The notes beneath the pieces are model-generated. The model saw only the letters and a list, made by a program, of their open reading frames with translations. It was not told the DNA's origin and made no database searches. From Piper betle (lineage: Eukaryota > Streptophyta > Magnoliopsida > Piperales > Piperaceae), in assembly GCA_033002965.1 (NCBI GenBank), contig JAURVB010009136.1:1-64000 (forward strand): a DNA stretch of 64,000 bases, given 5' to 3'. The translations under genes and the position numbers were made by a program. Within the stretch, counting starts at the first letter, position 1. The number at the start of each line of letters is the position of its first letter. Of this stretch, positions 63,100 to 64,000 are shown one piece after another.

Positions 63100-64000
63100 A
63101 TGCTCCTGGATCACTTGAACGTGAAAACAAATAATACCATCCAATTATTATTGTTCAAATTTTCTCCTCGTTTATAGAGAACTCGTTTACGGTTTGCTTA
63201 TTGTGTAATCTGATTCTGCACTGTTGGTTTATTAAAGTCTGCACCTTGTTCCTTATGTTCGCTTTTCTTTGTTGGTTTGTTTATTTGAGATTTTACTAGT
63301 GACTTTATGGACAGTTTCATGTTGAAATGGAAAGAGGTGTATATGGTCAATGTTTGTACGTCTGTCACAGAAGATAAATACTGATCTTGTCTATCTGAGT
63401 CCTGAGATGAGTTCCTGAGCTGAAGTATATAAAACTAAAAAGCATACCGTCCAATTTTTTTGTCCAGAGTTTCTACCAATACTTGGGATTCTTTGTAAGC
63501 GTTTGATTTTAGAATTGCATTATGCATGGATCCCCCAACATGTCAAGGAGGGAATAAGAAACATTCCTTGTTATGGTTAAGGTCTAGCGCAAGTAAGGTT
63601 GTTAATTAAGTGGGCCAGTTCATAAGCATTTCACGTTTGGTTTAGTTACGACTTGGCTCAAAACTCGATATGAAGATATTCGAATTCAAACTCGACTTGT
63701 TAAATTTGACGTTCAAGCCAAGCTTGAGTATTATGGTGTTTGACTCAATTTGACTCGAAATTAATTCATATTTTAACTCCAAACTAGAATTTGACTCGAC
63801 TAGTAATTATAATATTTCTGATTTTAAATAGATGGTCCTACTTTCTTAAAGCAAGCATGGAAAATGGAAATATATCGTAGGCATGCAATTAATATTTTTT
63901 TAATATATGTATAATGATTAAAACGATTACTGCATATAATAAAGTTAATAATAAGTTGGCACTAAAACATCTAAGAACATCATGTGTTATCAATTTAAAT
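63100..64000. other. 3' flank and decayed MITE-like sequence
   Basis: 63100 to about 63300 is probable 3' UTR. From about 63590, words such as GACTTGGCTCAAAACTCGA and TTTGACTCGAC in both orientations resemble the CGAGTCGAG-rich hAT MITEs at 51932 and 53253. No gene recognised. Confidence 0.4.

Overview
This window is nuclear DNA of a flowering plant. It carries split genes with GT-AG introns and plant-only families (a cytokinin-response-factor AP2/ERF protein, a NET4-type actin-binding protein, a BLISTER homologue), and the intergenic DNA is AT-rich and full of retrotransposons and MITEs. Several first exons and the intronless ERF gene are very GC-rich while later exons and intergenic DNA are AT-rich. 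That 5'-to-3' GC gradient suggests a monocot, but this is an inference.

Layout. 1-9,220 is nested LTR-retrotransposon debris: a Ty1-copia deletion derivative (3,599-9,220) interrupted by a 2.9-kb LTR-like unit (4,581-7,466), with related fragments at 1-2,190. 10,796-15,102 is a full-length but dead hAT transposon with its TIRs and 8-bp target-site duplication; a tandem TRIM retrotransposon has inserted into it. Next come a TIM21/COA1-like mitochondrial gene (15,303-18,564), a decayed TRIM copy, the proteasome ATPase gene RPT3 (20,978-25,131) and a 13-exon BLISTER homologue (26,692-34,072). 34-39.8 kb is intergenic, with a TRIM solo LTR and a 48-bp minisatellite. An LRR-III receptor-like kinase lies at 39,799-42,146, a near-perfect Mutator-type hairpin at 43,286-43,423, a broken MTQ2/HEMK2 methyltransferase copy at 44,786-45,545 and a minus-strand CRF gene at 48,423-49,127. 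49.5-60.7 kb is intergenic, with a tandem duplication split by a hAT MITE that holds a SINE-like piece, and a 0.74-kb GC-rich inverted-repeat element. The last gene is a NET4-like gene (60,711-63,099).

The genes are unrelated housekeeping and signalling functions and do not form a pathway. Four of the eight recognisable host genes carry coding lesions: one nonsense codon in the RLK, one frameshift each in the BLISTER and NET4 homologues, and a stop plus a frameshift in the MTQ2 copy. The two single frameshifts fall at short A runs, so consensus error must be excluded before calling them real mutations.

The most distinctive non-genic signals are a copia leader with three hairpins whose stems covary, a TRIM family seen as tandem array, relic and solo LTR, two very different GC-rich palindromic elements, and a SINE-like unit with pol III A and B boxes inside a hAT MITE.
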